Positions 23,068 through 31,025 of a stretch of 64,000 bases of DNA are shown piece by piece; position 1 is the stretch's first letter, and each line of letters opens with the position of its first letter. Source of the DNA: Fibrobacter sp. UBA4223 (GTDB lineage: Bacteria > Fibrobacterota > Fibrobacteria > Fibrobacterales > Fibrobacteraceae); the NCBI GenBank assembly GCA_002382975.1, contig DFTB01000009.1:1-64000 (forward strand). Reading direction: 5' to 3'. Under the pieces are notes generated by a model, which searched no databases, was not told the origin of the DNA, and saw only the letters and a program-made list of their open reading frames with translations. A program made the translations under genes and the position numbers.

Positions 23068-24530
23068 ACTTGACAAAGCGCATTTCTGAATTGATGGCAT
23101 CCCTGGAGACGGGAATTCCGGAGAGGGAATTCCAGGTTCAGCTGGGATTTTTGGCTTCTTTGCTGGGTGAACCCTTTTACCTGTATGGCCGCTCCGGTTC
23201 GGGAAAGGGCCTGATTCTGGAACGGCTTGTGGCGGCTTTCAAGAACGCGAAAGCTCTGAAGATCGGGTCCCGCGAGCAGGATATGCCTGATAATTTGGGA
23301 AGTTACGATTTTATCCAGTTCCTCGCCTACGACCCCAGGGACGAAAAGACCAAGGACAATGCCAAAATCGCCATGGAAGACCATGGCAAGGCTTCGGTCA
23401 TTTTTTCTAGCGAGATGCGTCCCGAAGATGCCCTATGCCGTGGCGAGATTATTGACGCCATAACTCTTTCGATTGTGCTGCCCGAAAATATTTCGGCCAG
23501 TTCCCTTTGCGAACTTTTGAAAACCCAGGGCGACGTGACCAGTACACGTGTGTCTCCCGGCCTAAGCGTCACCGCCGAAGAAAAGGCCCAGTGGAATGAA
23601 GAAATCAAGAAGGTGGTTTTGTCCGATGATGCCCTGAAGGTCATTGCGGGTGTCGTGGAAATCTGCGACGAAAACCACATCTACATTTCTGTGCGGAAAT
23701 GGATTGCTCTTGCAAACATCATGAAGGCCATGGCCTTCTTTAACGGGCGCACGGAAACCCGCCTGGAAGATACCTTCTTCTTGGGACACCCCATTTGGTC
23801 CAGGTCCGTGTCCAACAAGATTATTACGGGAAAGTATCGGCAGATTGTGCTGAAACAGCTCCTCAAGGATGTGCCCGAAATTCTGGAAAAGCCCTACGAT
23901 GCAGAGAATCTGATGAGCCGTATCCAGAAGTTGTTGAGAAGCAGCAACAACCAGTACGAAACCAAGATGTTCAATGATGAACCTTGCGTGTTCTACCGCA
24001 TTACCATTGCCGGTGAAACAGTGCCCTTGTACGCGCCCCTCCGCTATATCGAGACAGAAGGGGACTTTTTCCCGTACAACGAACTGAAGCATGTGGAAAA
24101 GCGGGTGCGCTGCAATTACCACGGCACCTCCAACTGCACCATCTCGGTGGCGTCTTCGGTGAAATCAACGGGAATCCGCACCATGGTGGCGAGGAACAAT
24201 ACCATTTCGCCTAACGAAAAGTACGAAGATTACGGCGTGCTGCCCACCCACATTCTCAAGGAAAACGACCCAGAGATTGCGGAAAGGAAAAAGACGGAAT
24301 TGGCCGAAATCCGTCAGGAAATCCAGACGGTGGCGGAGAAAGAGACCAAGACTTTGCAGGCCCTCAAGACGGTCTTTGCAAATATCAAGAGCTCCAAGGA
24401 AGACCTGTTCTGCAACAAGGAATTCTTTACGGAATTGCAGGACCAGGTTACCGCCCTGTTCGATTCTACCAAGGTGGTTCTCGGAAAAATCAAGGAAGCC
24501 CACGACCTGCTGGCAAGCCAGGGCGCTTAG
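23064..24530 (+). CDS. MoxR-type AAA+ ATPase, RavA-like
   Basis: The 488-residue protein has the AAA+ layout of RavA. An N-terminal helix is followed by the P-loop FYLYGRSGSGKGLILERL near residue 40, then KIGSREQDMPDNLGSYDF, a Walker B/sensor region around KASVIFSSEMRPEDALCRGE, and the helical lid with SVRKWIALANIMKAMAFFNG. The last about 230 residues include a beta-rich part (VFYRITIAGETVPLYAPL) and a long coiled coil (EIRQEIQTVAEKETKTLQAL). RavA works with the VWA protein ViaA; no VWA gene follows here, as the next gene is on the other strand. It overlaps lpxK by 4 bp, an operon of unclear logic. Confidence 0.72.
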   Translation: MNLTKRISELMASLETGIPEREFQVQLGFLASLLGEPFYLYGRSGSGKGLILERLVAAFKNAKALKIGSREQDMPDNLGSYDFIQFLAYDPRDEKTKDNAKIAMEDHGKASVIFSSEMRPEDALCRGEIIDAITLSIVLPENISASSLCELLKTQGDVTSTRVSPGLSVTAEEKAQWNEEIKKVVLSDDALKVIAGVVEICDENHIYISVRKWIALANIMKAMAFFNGRTETRLEDTFFLGHPIWSRSVSNKIITGKYRQIVLKQLLKDVPEILEKPYDAENLMSRIQKLLRSSNNQYETKMFNDEPCVFYRITIAGETVPLYAPLRYIETEGDFFPYNELKHVEKRVRCNYHGTSNCTISVASSVKSTGIRTMVARNNTISPNEKYEDYGVLPTHILKENDPEIAERKKTELAEIRQEIQTVAEKETKTLQALKTVFANIKSSKEDLFCNKEFFTELQDQVTALFDSTKVVLGKIKEAHDLLASQGA

Positions 24531-24545
24531 TTATTGCGCCTCTGC

Positions 24546-24929
24546 TTACAGGTTGTCCACGCTGTCGGGGATTTCGTTCCGCAGCACTAGCAAAATGGCG
24601 TTTTGACCCACGACGACATAGCGTTCGTCGTTGATTTCGATTTCGTAGCCGCCGGCGTGGAGGTATAGAGCCTCGTCCCCTTCCTTGACCTGCAGGGGCA
24701 CGTAGCTTATGGGGTCCTGAGATTCGTTCTTGAACAAATCGTCGGGGTCCTTGGAGGCGGGAATCGGATACCCCGGACCCACCTTGACCACCAGCCCCGT
24801 ATGCACGGCGTCGCGCTCCTTGACACTGGGAGGCAGGTAGAGCCCGCTGCCGGTCTTGTTGGATGCCTCAAGGGGCTTGATGAGGATTCTGTCCCCGATG
24901 ATGACGATATTTTCAAGTGAATTCAGCAT
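24546..24929 (-). CDS. GroES-like co-chaperonin
   Basis: The 127-residue protein has the GroES beta-barrel outline: VIIGDRILIKPLEASNKTGSGLYLPPS (the mobile loop lies within this), AVHTGLVVKVGPG, and YVVVGQNAILLVLR for the C-terminal strand. It is about 30 residues longer than typical 97-residue GroES because of an insert DPDDLFKNESQDPISYVPLQ before the second half. No groEL lies beside it, so it may be a second, specialised co-chaperonin. It is divergently transcribed from the gene at 24960 with only about 30 bp between the starts. Confidence 0.8.
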   Translation of the reverse strand: MLNSLENIVIIGDRILIKPLEASNKTGSGLYLPPSVKERDAVHTGLVVKVGPGYPIPASKDPDDLFKNESQDPISYVPLQVKEGDEALYLHAGGYEIEINDERYVVVGQNAILLVLRNEIPDSVDNL

Positions 24930-24946
24930 GCCCCCAAATTAGAAAT

Positions 24947-24952
24947 TATATT
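24947..24952 (+). promoter_or_regulatory. -10 box for a leaderless start at GTG 24960
   Basis: TATATT ends 7 nt before GTG 24960; no Shine-Dalgarno sequence is present. A TTG at 24951 is the alternative start but overlaps the box itself. Confidence 0.4.
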
Positions 24953-24959
24953 GGATAGC

Positions 24960-25892
24960 GTGGCACTGTTGGTGATAGCGATTATTTGGATTGCCATTTC
25001 GGCTTTCCTTGTCTTGTACTTGGGGCATACCCCAAAGGGCAGGGCGTGGGCGAAGTTGCTTTGGCATCACCGCAAGGTGCGTTGGGCTCTGCTTGCCTTC
25101 GCCGTTTTTTGGGCGTCGATTGTGGCGGCCTATGCGCTGTACCCTCACGACGTGGCCGAAAGCGGGCAAGATTCCAGGCTGGTGTTCAGGGATTATTCCA
25201 GGACCATGGTCACAAACCTGGGTAGTGAAAAGGCTATCGTCATAGATTCCGTTTGCGATTTGACAAGCCCGACGCCGGAGCTTGCCTACGGCCTGCCCGC
25301 CCTGCTGAAAATCTACAGCGAAGAGGTGCAGCGGCCAACGACTCCGAGGCTTGTGCGGCTGGACGATACCCTGTGGATTTCTTTTGACGGTTACAAGCAG
25401 TTCAAGAATCGCGGAATCCGTATAGTGAAAAAAGTGCAGCAACGGCTTGGGGCCCGCTACTTGGTGAAGATTGATTCCAGAGGGGAGAATCACCGGCTGG
25501 AGCTGGTCTATAAGGGTGCGCCCTGGAGCACGGAACAGCTGTGCGGTCTTCCTGTGATGGAAGCGTCTATCAGAGAAAATGTGGACCCTGCTCTCTTGAT
25601 GGCGGTAATCCGCCACACGACGAATTTCAAACTGGAATCGGAAGGGCTTTCGCAGGTCTATACTGTGGCGTCAGAACTTGCGGCGGCTCTGTCGCAAGAA
25701 AAGACGGTCGAAGATGCCGTGGCCCAGATGTACCCCAGAGAGCGGGGAAGCCTTCACGAGGAATGGCGGAACAACCCGCTGAAGCAGTCCTGGATCGAAG
25801 AGGTGCTGAAGGATGTGCCTTACTACAAGGCGAACGGATTAGTAAGGGACTCCGCAGACAGCGGAAGCTCGGTTGAAAGTGTTGGTCAGTGA
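24960..25892 (+). CDS. Membrane protein with lytic-transglycosylase-like domain lacking the catalytic glutamate
   Basis: About 310 residues. The first hydrophobic segment (VALLVIAIIWIAISAFLVLYL) and a second (WALLAFAVFWASIVAAYALY) anchor the protein. The periplasmic part includes a strand-rich segment (TPRLVRLDDTLWISFDGYKQF). From about residue 200, SIRENVDPALLMAVIRHTTNF, followed by a helical region, strongly resembles the soluble lytic transglycosylase core (VDPALLLAIIRxESxF). The position of the catalytic glutamate is occupied by threonine and asparagine, so cleavage of peptidoglycan is doubtful and a binding or scaffolding role is possible. The stop overlaps the convergent helicase gene by 7 bp. 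Confidence 0.55.
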   Translation: MALLVIAIIWIAISAFLVLYLGHTPKGRAWAKLLWHHRKVRWALLAFAVFWASIVAAYALYPHDVAESGQDSRLVFRDYSRTMVTNLGSEKAIVIDSVCDLTSPTPELAYGLPALLKIYSEEVQRPTTPRLVRLDDTLWISFDGYKQFKNRGIRIVKKVQQRLGARYLVKIDSRGENHRLELVYKGAPWSTEQLCGLPVMEASIRENVDPALLMAVIRHTTNFKLESEGLSQVYTVASELAAALSQEKTVEDAVAQMYPRERGSLHEEWRNNPLKQSWIEEVLKDVPYYKANGLVRDSADSGSSVESVGQ

Positions 25893-27724
25893 CGGCCGAA
25901 GCGGCGGGTCTTGCGGAAGGGCTTGTCGCCGTGAAATTCCCGGAAGGGCTTCTCTTTGCCCTTCGGTTTCTTGCCGAAATCCTTTTTGCTCTTGAAACTC
26001 TTGCGTTCTTTTGGCGGCGGCGCGTCGTCGGTCATGAGCCGGAACTTGGCGTCGTTACCCCGGATGGTCATTTCGGAGAGAATGTCCAGCACGCTCTGGT
26101 CGGTATTGTCCGGAAGTTCTACGGTGCTGAACTTGTCAAAGAGCTTGATGCGCCCGATGATGGCGCTGCTGATGTCGGCCTCGCCGGCGATGGCGCCTAC
26201 GATGTCCCGAGGGGACACATGGTCCCTGCGGCCCACCGCCAGGTAGTAACGAAGGTAGCCTTCTTCTACACCGTTGGCGCCTTCCTTGCGTTCCTTGCGG
26301 GGCTTTTCTGCCATGTCGTCCCGGTCGCCGTTGTCCCGGACCTTCGGGGTAGAGAGCTGTTCCATCTTGGGGAATAGCGGTTCCCGTTCCTGGGCCATGC
26401 ACAGTGCTGCGGCGGCGATGTCTTCGACATTTGTTCCCAGTTCCACCGTCATCTTCATGAGGATTTCTCGGAACTTGTCGAGGTTTGCGTTTGTTAGTTT
26501 GTCTTGAATCTTTTTCTGGAAATTGGCGACGCGCTTTGCGCTGATCTGTTCGGCACTGGGGAGGGCCATGGCCTCGATGGGCTGGCGGGTGGCCTTTTCG
26601 ATGGTCTTGAGCAGGCGACGTTCCCTGGGAGTGATGAACAATATGGCGTTTCCGCTACGGCCCGCGCGGCCGGTGCGGCCGATACGGTGCACGTAGGATT
26701 CCGTGTCGTAGGGAATGTCGTAGTTCACCACGTGGGTAATGCGGTCCACGTCGATTCCGCGGGCCGCGACGTCTGTGGCCACCACGATGTCCAGCTTTCC
26801 CATCTTGAGACGGTTGATGGTCCGCTCCCTGAGAGTCTGGGCCAGGTCGCCGCTCAGAGGGGCTACGTTGAAACCTCGTGCTTCCAGCCGTTCCGAAACT
26901 TCGGAGGTGGCCTGCTTGGTCCGCACAAAGATGAGCATGCCGTCGAAATCTTCGCCTTCGATGACCCGGGCAAGGGCTTCCATCTTATCGTGGCTCTTGA
27001 CCAGCAAAAAGCGCTGGCGGATATTTTCCACCGTGGTGGTCTTCCCTTCGATACGGGCTTCGCTGTATTCGCCCAGGTGTTCGTCGATAATCTCGATGAC
27101 TTCTTTGGGCATGGTGGCGCTGAAAAGCGCCCGCTGGGCGTTTTTGGGAATCTTGCTCAGGATAGTTTCAACATCTTCCATGAATCCCATGTCCAGCATT
27201 TCGTCGGCCTCGTCCAGAACAACCGCCTGGACCTTGTCCAGGACAATCGAACCCCGCTTGAGGTGGTCGATGAGCCGGCCCGGCGTTGCCACGATGACGT
27301 TGGCGGCCCGCTTTAAAGCCTTGAACTGCACCGCAATGTCTTGCCCGCCATAGACGGGAACCACGTGGACCTTCGGAAGCTTCATGGCATATTGCTGGAT
27401 TGCTTCGGCCACCTGGATAGAAAGTTCCCGCGTAGGTGTCAGCACCAGCAGGGAGGTATCCTTGCCGTTGAACTCTATGCGGGAAAGCAGCGGGAGTGCA
27501 AACGCTGCGGTCTTGCCGGTGCCGGTCTGTGCCGTACCCAGCAGGTTCTTGCCCTGCAGCAAGGCGGGAATGGCCTTTGCCTGGATGGGGGAGGGTGTTT
27601 CGTAACCTGCGGCCTTGACGGCTTCTAGAACTTCGGGAGCAAGGCCCAAATCTTCAAAACCCACTTCTTGTGGAGTTTCGTCAAGGATTGTCTCCTGTTC
27701 GTTTTCGAGATTTTCTTGTTCCAT
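25886..27724 (-). CDS. DEAD-box ATP-dependent RNA helicase with DbpA-type RNA-binding domain
   Basis: About 612 residues. The first RecA domain has the Q motif (GFEDLGLAPEVLEAV, PSPIQAKAIPALL), Walker A AQTGTGKT, PTRELSIQVA, TPGRLIDH, DEAD and SAT. The second domain has FVRTKQATSEVSERL, ATDVAARGIDVDRI and HRIGRTGRAGR. After a linker comes a DbpA/CsdA RNA-binding fold (YLRYYLAVGRRDHVSPRDIVGAIAGEA), then a basic K/R-rich tail. This is the DeaD/CsdA layout, acting in ribosome assembly and mRNA unwinding in the cold. ATG 27724 is chosen because GGAG lies 10 nt upstream; an ATG at 27739 is also possible. A heptamer-palindrome element sits just upstream. Confidence 0.93.
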   Translation of the reverse strand: MEQENLENEQETILDETPQEVGFEDLGLAPEVLEAVKAAGYETPSPIQAKAIPALLQGKNLLGTAQTGTGKTAAFALPLLSRIEFNGKDTSLLVLTPTRELSIQVAEAIQQYAMKLPKVHVVPVYGGQDIAVQFKALKRAANVIVATPGRLIDHLKRGSIVLDKVQAVVLDEADEMLDMGFMEDVETILSKIPKNAQRALFSATMPKEVIEIIDEHLGEYSEARIEGKTTTVENIRQRFLLVKSHDKMEALARVIEGEDFDGMLIFVRTKQATSEVSERLEARGFNVAPLSGDLAQTLRERTINRLKMGKLDIVVATDVAARGIDVDRITHVVNYDIPYDTESYVHRIGRTGRAGRSGNAILFITPRERRLLKTIEKATRQPIEAMALPSAEQISAKRVANFQKKIQDKLTNANLDKFREILMKMTVELGTNVEDIAAAALCMAQEREPLFPKMEQLSTPKVRDNGDRDDMAEKPRKERKEGANGVEEGYLRYYLAVGRRDHVSPRDIVGAIAGEADISSAIIGRIKLFDKFSTVELPDNTDQSVLDILSEMTIRGNDAKFRLMTDDAPPPKERKSFKSKKDFGKKPKGKEKPFREFHGDKPFRKTRRFGRH

Positions 27725-27742
27725 AATGACGATCTCCATAAA

Positions 27743-27899
27743 GGGAGTTTTGAGTGGTGAGTGGTGAGTGGTGAGTGGTGAGTGGTGAGTAGTGAGTTTT
27801 TATAATCGCACCTTTGGTGCCAAATTATATTCTGAAGATTGAAGACTCATAACTCATAACTCATAACTCATAACTGATAACTGATAACTGATAACTCCC
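27743..27899. repeat. Composite heptamer palindrome, copy 1
   Basis: Terminal inverted repeat GGGAGT (27743-27748) / ACTCCC (27894-27899). The left arm has six GAGTGGT-type heptamers (27752-27793). The centre has a hairpin GCACC-TTT-GGTGC followed by CAAATTATAT (about 27808-27830). The right arm has seven ACTCATA/ACTGATA heptamers (27845-27893). Left and right units are imperfect inverted complements. The second copy is at 60981-61094. Confidence 0.8.
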
Positions 27900-27935
27900 C
27901 AAATATAGCTTTTCATTTTTATTATCATTTGGTAG

Positions 27936-28079
27936 ATGAGCTACGAATGCAAATACTTGCGGAATACCTTTTGTGACAAGCGAAAAAAGGAATGCGACCC
28001 CGGTTCGCCCGGTTGCGTGCTGTTCGGCAAGTTCGCGTTTCCGCTGAAAAGTGGTGAAAAGGAATCGCCAAAGAAATGA
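27936..28079 (+). CDS. Small cysteine-rich hypothetical protein
   Basis: A 47-codon frame from ATG 27936 encodes MSYECKYLRNTFCDKRKKE, then CDPGSPGCVLFGKF and a basic tail. Four cysteines are spaced C-x7-C-x6-C-x6-C with a CDPGSPGC loop, a layout suited to binding one metal ion. The frame fills the space between the heptamer element and the convergent tsaD stop, ending 4 bp short of it. Ribosome-binding sequence is weak (GGTAG). It is a plausible real gene with no assigned function; conservation in relatives would decide. Confidence 0.5.
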   Translation: MSYECKYLRNTFCDKRKKECDPGSPGCVLFGKFAFPLKSGEKESPKK

Positions 28080-28082
28080 CCG

Positions 28083-29090
28083 CTAGATAGCCAGCGGCAT
28101 CCAGGGTTTCACCACGTCTATGGATTTGAGCATTCCCTGTTTTTGACGGCGGATGGCCGCAGCGGCAATCATGGCACCGTTGTCGGTACTGAGGCTGCGG
28201 TCCGGAATGCAGAAACGCACTCCGTGCTTTTGGCAATAATCCAGGAGTCTCGTGCGAAGCCAGGCGTTGGCGCTTACACCGCCTCCCATGACCAGGGTTT
28301 TCATCTTGGTCTTCTTGAGGGCGTTGATGGTCTTGGTGACAAGGCTATCAACGATGGCGTCTTCCAGGGAGGCGCAGATATCGCCCAGGTTTTTCTGGAT
28401 GTATTCGGGGTCGTGAGTCTCGGTGTAGCGGAGTACTGCGGTCTTGAGCCCGCTGAAAGAAAACTCGCAGCTGTCGTGGGTGTGGAGCGCCCGCGGGAAT
28501 TCCACGAATTTGCGGTTGCCGTTTTGTCCCAGCTTGCTGATGGTGGCGCCTGCCGGGTACTTGAGCCCGATGAGCTTTCCACACTTGTCGAAGGCTTCCC
28601 CTGCGGCGTCGTCCCGGGTGCGTCCGATGCTGGTGTACTTGAATCCAGGTTCTTCCAGTACCAGTTCCGTATGGCCGCCCGAAACGGTCAGCGTCAAGAA
28701 AGGCGGTTCGATGTCGGGGTTCGAAAGCCAGGCGGCGGCCAGGTGTCCTTCCAGGTGGTTCATGCCGTAGGCAGGGATGTTCAAGTCCCGTGCAAGTCCC
28801 TTGGCAAAGCTTGCACCCACCAGCAAAGGACCCATGAGCCCTGGGCCTGTGGTGTAGGCGATGGCGTCGATATCGGTGAGCTTGATGCCTGCTTCCTTGA
28901 CGGCGGCTTCGGCGATGGGTGCAATCTTTTGCAGGTGCGCCCTGGCGGCAATTTCGGGAACGACGCCGCCGTAGAGGGCGTGTTCGTCAATCTGGCTGTA
29001 GAGCGGGTTAGAAAGGACCTTCAGGGGTTCGTCTTGCAGCACGGCGCAGGCGGTTTCGTCACAGCTGGATTCGATGCCGAGCCAGAGCAT
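28083..29090 (-). CDS. tsaD: tRNA N6-adenosine threonylcarbamoyltransferase
   Basis: TsaD transfers the threonylcarbamoyl group to A37 of ANN-decoding tRNAs as part of the TsaBDE complex. The 335-residue protein starts LWLGIESSCDETACAVL as usual. It has the metal-binding NHLEGHLAAAW (two His), the ASKH-fold VSGGHTELVL, and the C-terminal VMGGGVSANAWLR and STDNGAMIAAAAI. The start overlaps the stop of the upstream YbbR-like gene by one base (TAATG), indicating coupled translation. tsaB and tsaE are not in the window. Confidence 0.96.
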   Translation of the reverse strand: MLWLGIESSCDETACAVLQDEPLKVLSNPLYSQIDEHALYGGVVPEIAARAHLQKIAPIAEAAVKEAGIKLTDIDAIAYTTGPGLMGPLLVGASFAKGLARDLNIPAYGMNHLEGHLAAAWLSNPDIEPPFLTLTVSGGHTELVLEEPGFKYTSIGRTRDDAAGEAFDKCGKLIGLKYPAGATISKLGQNGNRKFVEFPRALHTHDSCEFSFSGLKTAVLRYTETHDPEYIQKNLGDICASLEDAIVDSLVTKTINALKKTKMKTLVMGGGVSANAWLRTRLLDYCQKHGVRFCIPDRSLSTDNGAMIAAAAIRRQKQGMLKSIDVVKPWMPLAI

Positions 29091-30091
29091 TATTCCTCTT
29101 CTCCTAGGGAATCCACAGGCGCTGCGGTGACTTCGGTCTTGATCAGTTTCACCTTGTCGGGCACAAGCTCGTAGCCCTTGATGGACATTTCCCGGTTCAC
29201 GGAAGAAGGCAGGTTCATCTTGACCGTAGGCGCGAGGCTATCTACGTCTTCGATAGCAAAACGGTTGATTTCTACAAAGAGCTGAAGATTCTGGGACGTG
29301 ATGGAATCCAGCACGTTCTGGCCGCCGGTAATCTTGATGGATACCGTGTCGGGAGAGAGTTTTGCTTCGTCTTTGTTGTAACGCCCGATAAGATGCACCG
29401 GAATTTTCTGGAATGTCTTGCTTTCCAGCTTCTGGATGTCGATGTTCATGATGACGCTGGAATCGCTGGGCGTCACGTAGGCGGGGAATGTTTCCAGGTT
29501 CAGGGCTACCTTGAAATTGTCGTTGGCGGTGAGGCTGTCGAACCGCACGGAATCCGTGGGGATTTCGAAGATGCGGGTCAGGGCGTCTCTTGCGCCGGAT
29601 ACGCGAATCTGCTCGGGAGTGATTTTCGGAACGTCCGTCATGATGTAGCCGGGCGCCGGGTCGAAGGTCACGTTGGACTTGACGGGAATGTTCCGCTCGA
29701 TGCGGGTGTCAAGATCCAGGTCCAGAAACAGGAGCTGGTTCGACGGTTCTACGAACTCCACGTTAGGAAAATTCGGTGCCGAAAAATTTTTGGACCCGAT
29801 GTGCTTGCGGGTGGCGCCCAGTTCCGCCTCTTGCAGGTCGATGACAATGGAGACCGCGTTGGAATCCTTGTTCATGTAGTTCCAGCGCATGCGGATAAGG
29901 TCGAAGGCCGGACCCTTGACGGTAATGGGCAAGGTGTGGGGCGGCTTGGAGGCTACTGCCAGGAGTTCGGGCAACCGGACCAGCTTGACGGGAACCTCCA
30001 TGGTAATTTGAAAGTCCTTGGTGGACATGACAAAAAACCAGAAGGCGATTCCGAACAGGAAGGCCATTATCTTCAATCCGATATTATTCAT
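29090..30091 (-). CDS. YbbR/CdaR-like domain protein
   Basis: The 333-residue protein has one N-terminal membrane helix (IMAFLFGIAFWFFVMSTKDF) and then tandem extracytoplasmic YbbR repeats of about 80 residues. Each reads roughly VP-x-K/N-V-x-F-x3-P-G-Y, for example ERNIPVKSNVTFDPAPGYI, and ends with a conserved PxxIRVSGA segment. In Firmicutes the homologue CdaR regulates the di-AMP cyclase CdaA; no cyclase gene adjoins here, so that role is only possible. It is cotranscribed with tsaD, and its start is 45 bp from that of ftsX on the other strand. Confidence 0.8.
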   Translation of the reverse strand: MNNIGLKIMAFLFGIAFWFFVMSTKDFQITMEVPVKLVRLPELLAVASKPPHTLPITVKGPAFDLIRMRWNYMNKDSNAVSIVIDLQEAELGATRKHIGSKNFSAPNFPNVEFVEPSNQLLFLDLDLDTRIERNIPVKSNVTFDPAPGYIMTDVPKITPEQIRVSGARDALTRIFEIPTDSVRFDSLTANDNFKVALNLETFPAYVTPSDSSVIMNIDIQKLESKTFQKIPVHLIGRYNKDEAKLSPDTVSIKITGGQNVLDSITSQNLQLFVEINRFAIEDVDSLAPTVKMNLPSSVNREMSIKGYELVPDKVKLIKTEVTAAPVDSLGEEE

Positions 30092-30124
30092 AGCAGTACC
30101 GTGATAAACACTAGCAAATTTAAT

Positions 30125-30130
30125 TATATT
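30125..30130 (+). promoter_or_regulatory. -10 box for a leaderless ftsX start
   Basis: TATATT ends 6 nt before GTG 30137, the same spacing as at aroC. There is no Shine-Dalgarno sequence. This favours GTG 30137 over the upstream GTG 30101. Confidence 0.4.
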
Positions 30131-30136
30131 CGGGCG

Positions 30137-31024
30137 GTGCTAGGACAATTAGGCTACTTAATATCTGAATCTTTTCGGGGGCTGAAACAGCACCGCACCG
30201 TGGTGCTGCCGTCCCTGGTGACCATCTTTCTGTGTTCTGTCTTGCTGGCGGGCTCCCTGACCTCCTTCGGGGGCGTGGTGAAGCTTCTTTCGGCGGAGAA
30301 GGCCCTCTATACGGTGGAGGCGTTCTTGCCCAAGACGGTGAGTGCCGATTCCATCAAGGCCATCTCGGAAAACCTGCTCCATACCAAGCGGGTGGAATCC
30401 GTCGAATACGTGAGCGCCGATTCGGCCCTGGCGGATTTCCGCAGGCATTTTTCGGGAGAGATGCTGGACCTGGTAGAAGGTAACCCCCTTCCGCCGTTTT
30501 TCCGGGTGAAACTGAAAGAGGAGGCCCACAACCCGGTGGACCTGATGGAAGCCCGTACGGAACTTTTCCGCAAGGGCTATTTCGAAGAAGTCCAGGCCCC
30601 CATCGAATGGGCGGAACGTATTGCCAAGTGGAAATTCAAGATGGTGTTCTGGCCCCTGTGCCTGAGCGTGCTGTTGCTTGCCACCCTTTCTTTGATTATC
30701 TGCAATTCGGTGCGGCTGTCCCTTTTCTCCAGGCAACTTTTGGTAGAAAACATGAAATACACCGGCGGGAGCCCCTTCTTTATCGAGTTCCCCTTTGTGC
30801 TGGAAGGCTTGATTCTTGGACTTGTGGGTAGCGGCCTTGCGGTAACCCTCTTGGCGGTTCTTGTAAACGCTATCGGAAACGCGATTCCCGTGGTGGCAAA
30901 CAACAGGAGCGGTCTTGGGCTCATGCTTGCAGGCGTGGTGGCGCTGGTGACGGTCCTTTCGGCCTACTTCAGCTACAGGACGGTGCGCAGGTTCTTGACG
31001 GTGAAGAATTTTGAGCAGGAATAA
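30137..31024 (+). CDS. ftsX: Cell-division permease-like protein FtsX
   Basis: About 295 residues with the FtsX topology: a first membrane helix (VLPSLVTIFLCSVLLAGSLTS), a periplasmic loop of about 120 residues containing VESVEYVSADSALADFRRHF and NPLPPFFRVKL (the FtsX extracellular domain signature), and then three further helices. FtsX passes a signal from the FtsE ATPase to a periplasmic amidase activator during septum splitting. FtsE is not adjacent, which is unusual, but the next gene encodes an EnvC-like coiled-coil protein, the expected partner. The start is uncertain (GTG 30137 or GTG 30101). Confidence 0.82.
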   Translation: MLGQLGYLISESFRGLKQHRTVVLPSLVTIFLCSVLLAGSLTSFGGVVKLLSAEKALYTVEAFLPKTVSADSIKAISENLLHTKRVESVEYVSADSALADFRRHFSGEMLDLVEGNPLPPFFRVKLKEEAHNPVDLMEARTELFRKGYFEEVQAPIEWAERIAKWKFKMVFWPLCLSVLLLATLSLIICNSVRLSLFSRQLLVENMKYTGGSPFFIEFPFVLEGLILGLVGSGLAVTLLAVLVNAIGNAIPVVANNRSGLGLMLAGVVALVTVLSAYFSYRTVRRFLTVKNFEQE

Positions 31025-31025
31025 G

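Noticed and set aside
29393..30136. Long N-terminal extension of ftsX
   Set aside because: Antisense to the YbbR-like gene; FtsX proteins start just before the first membrane helix.
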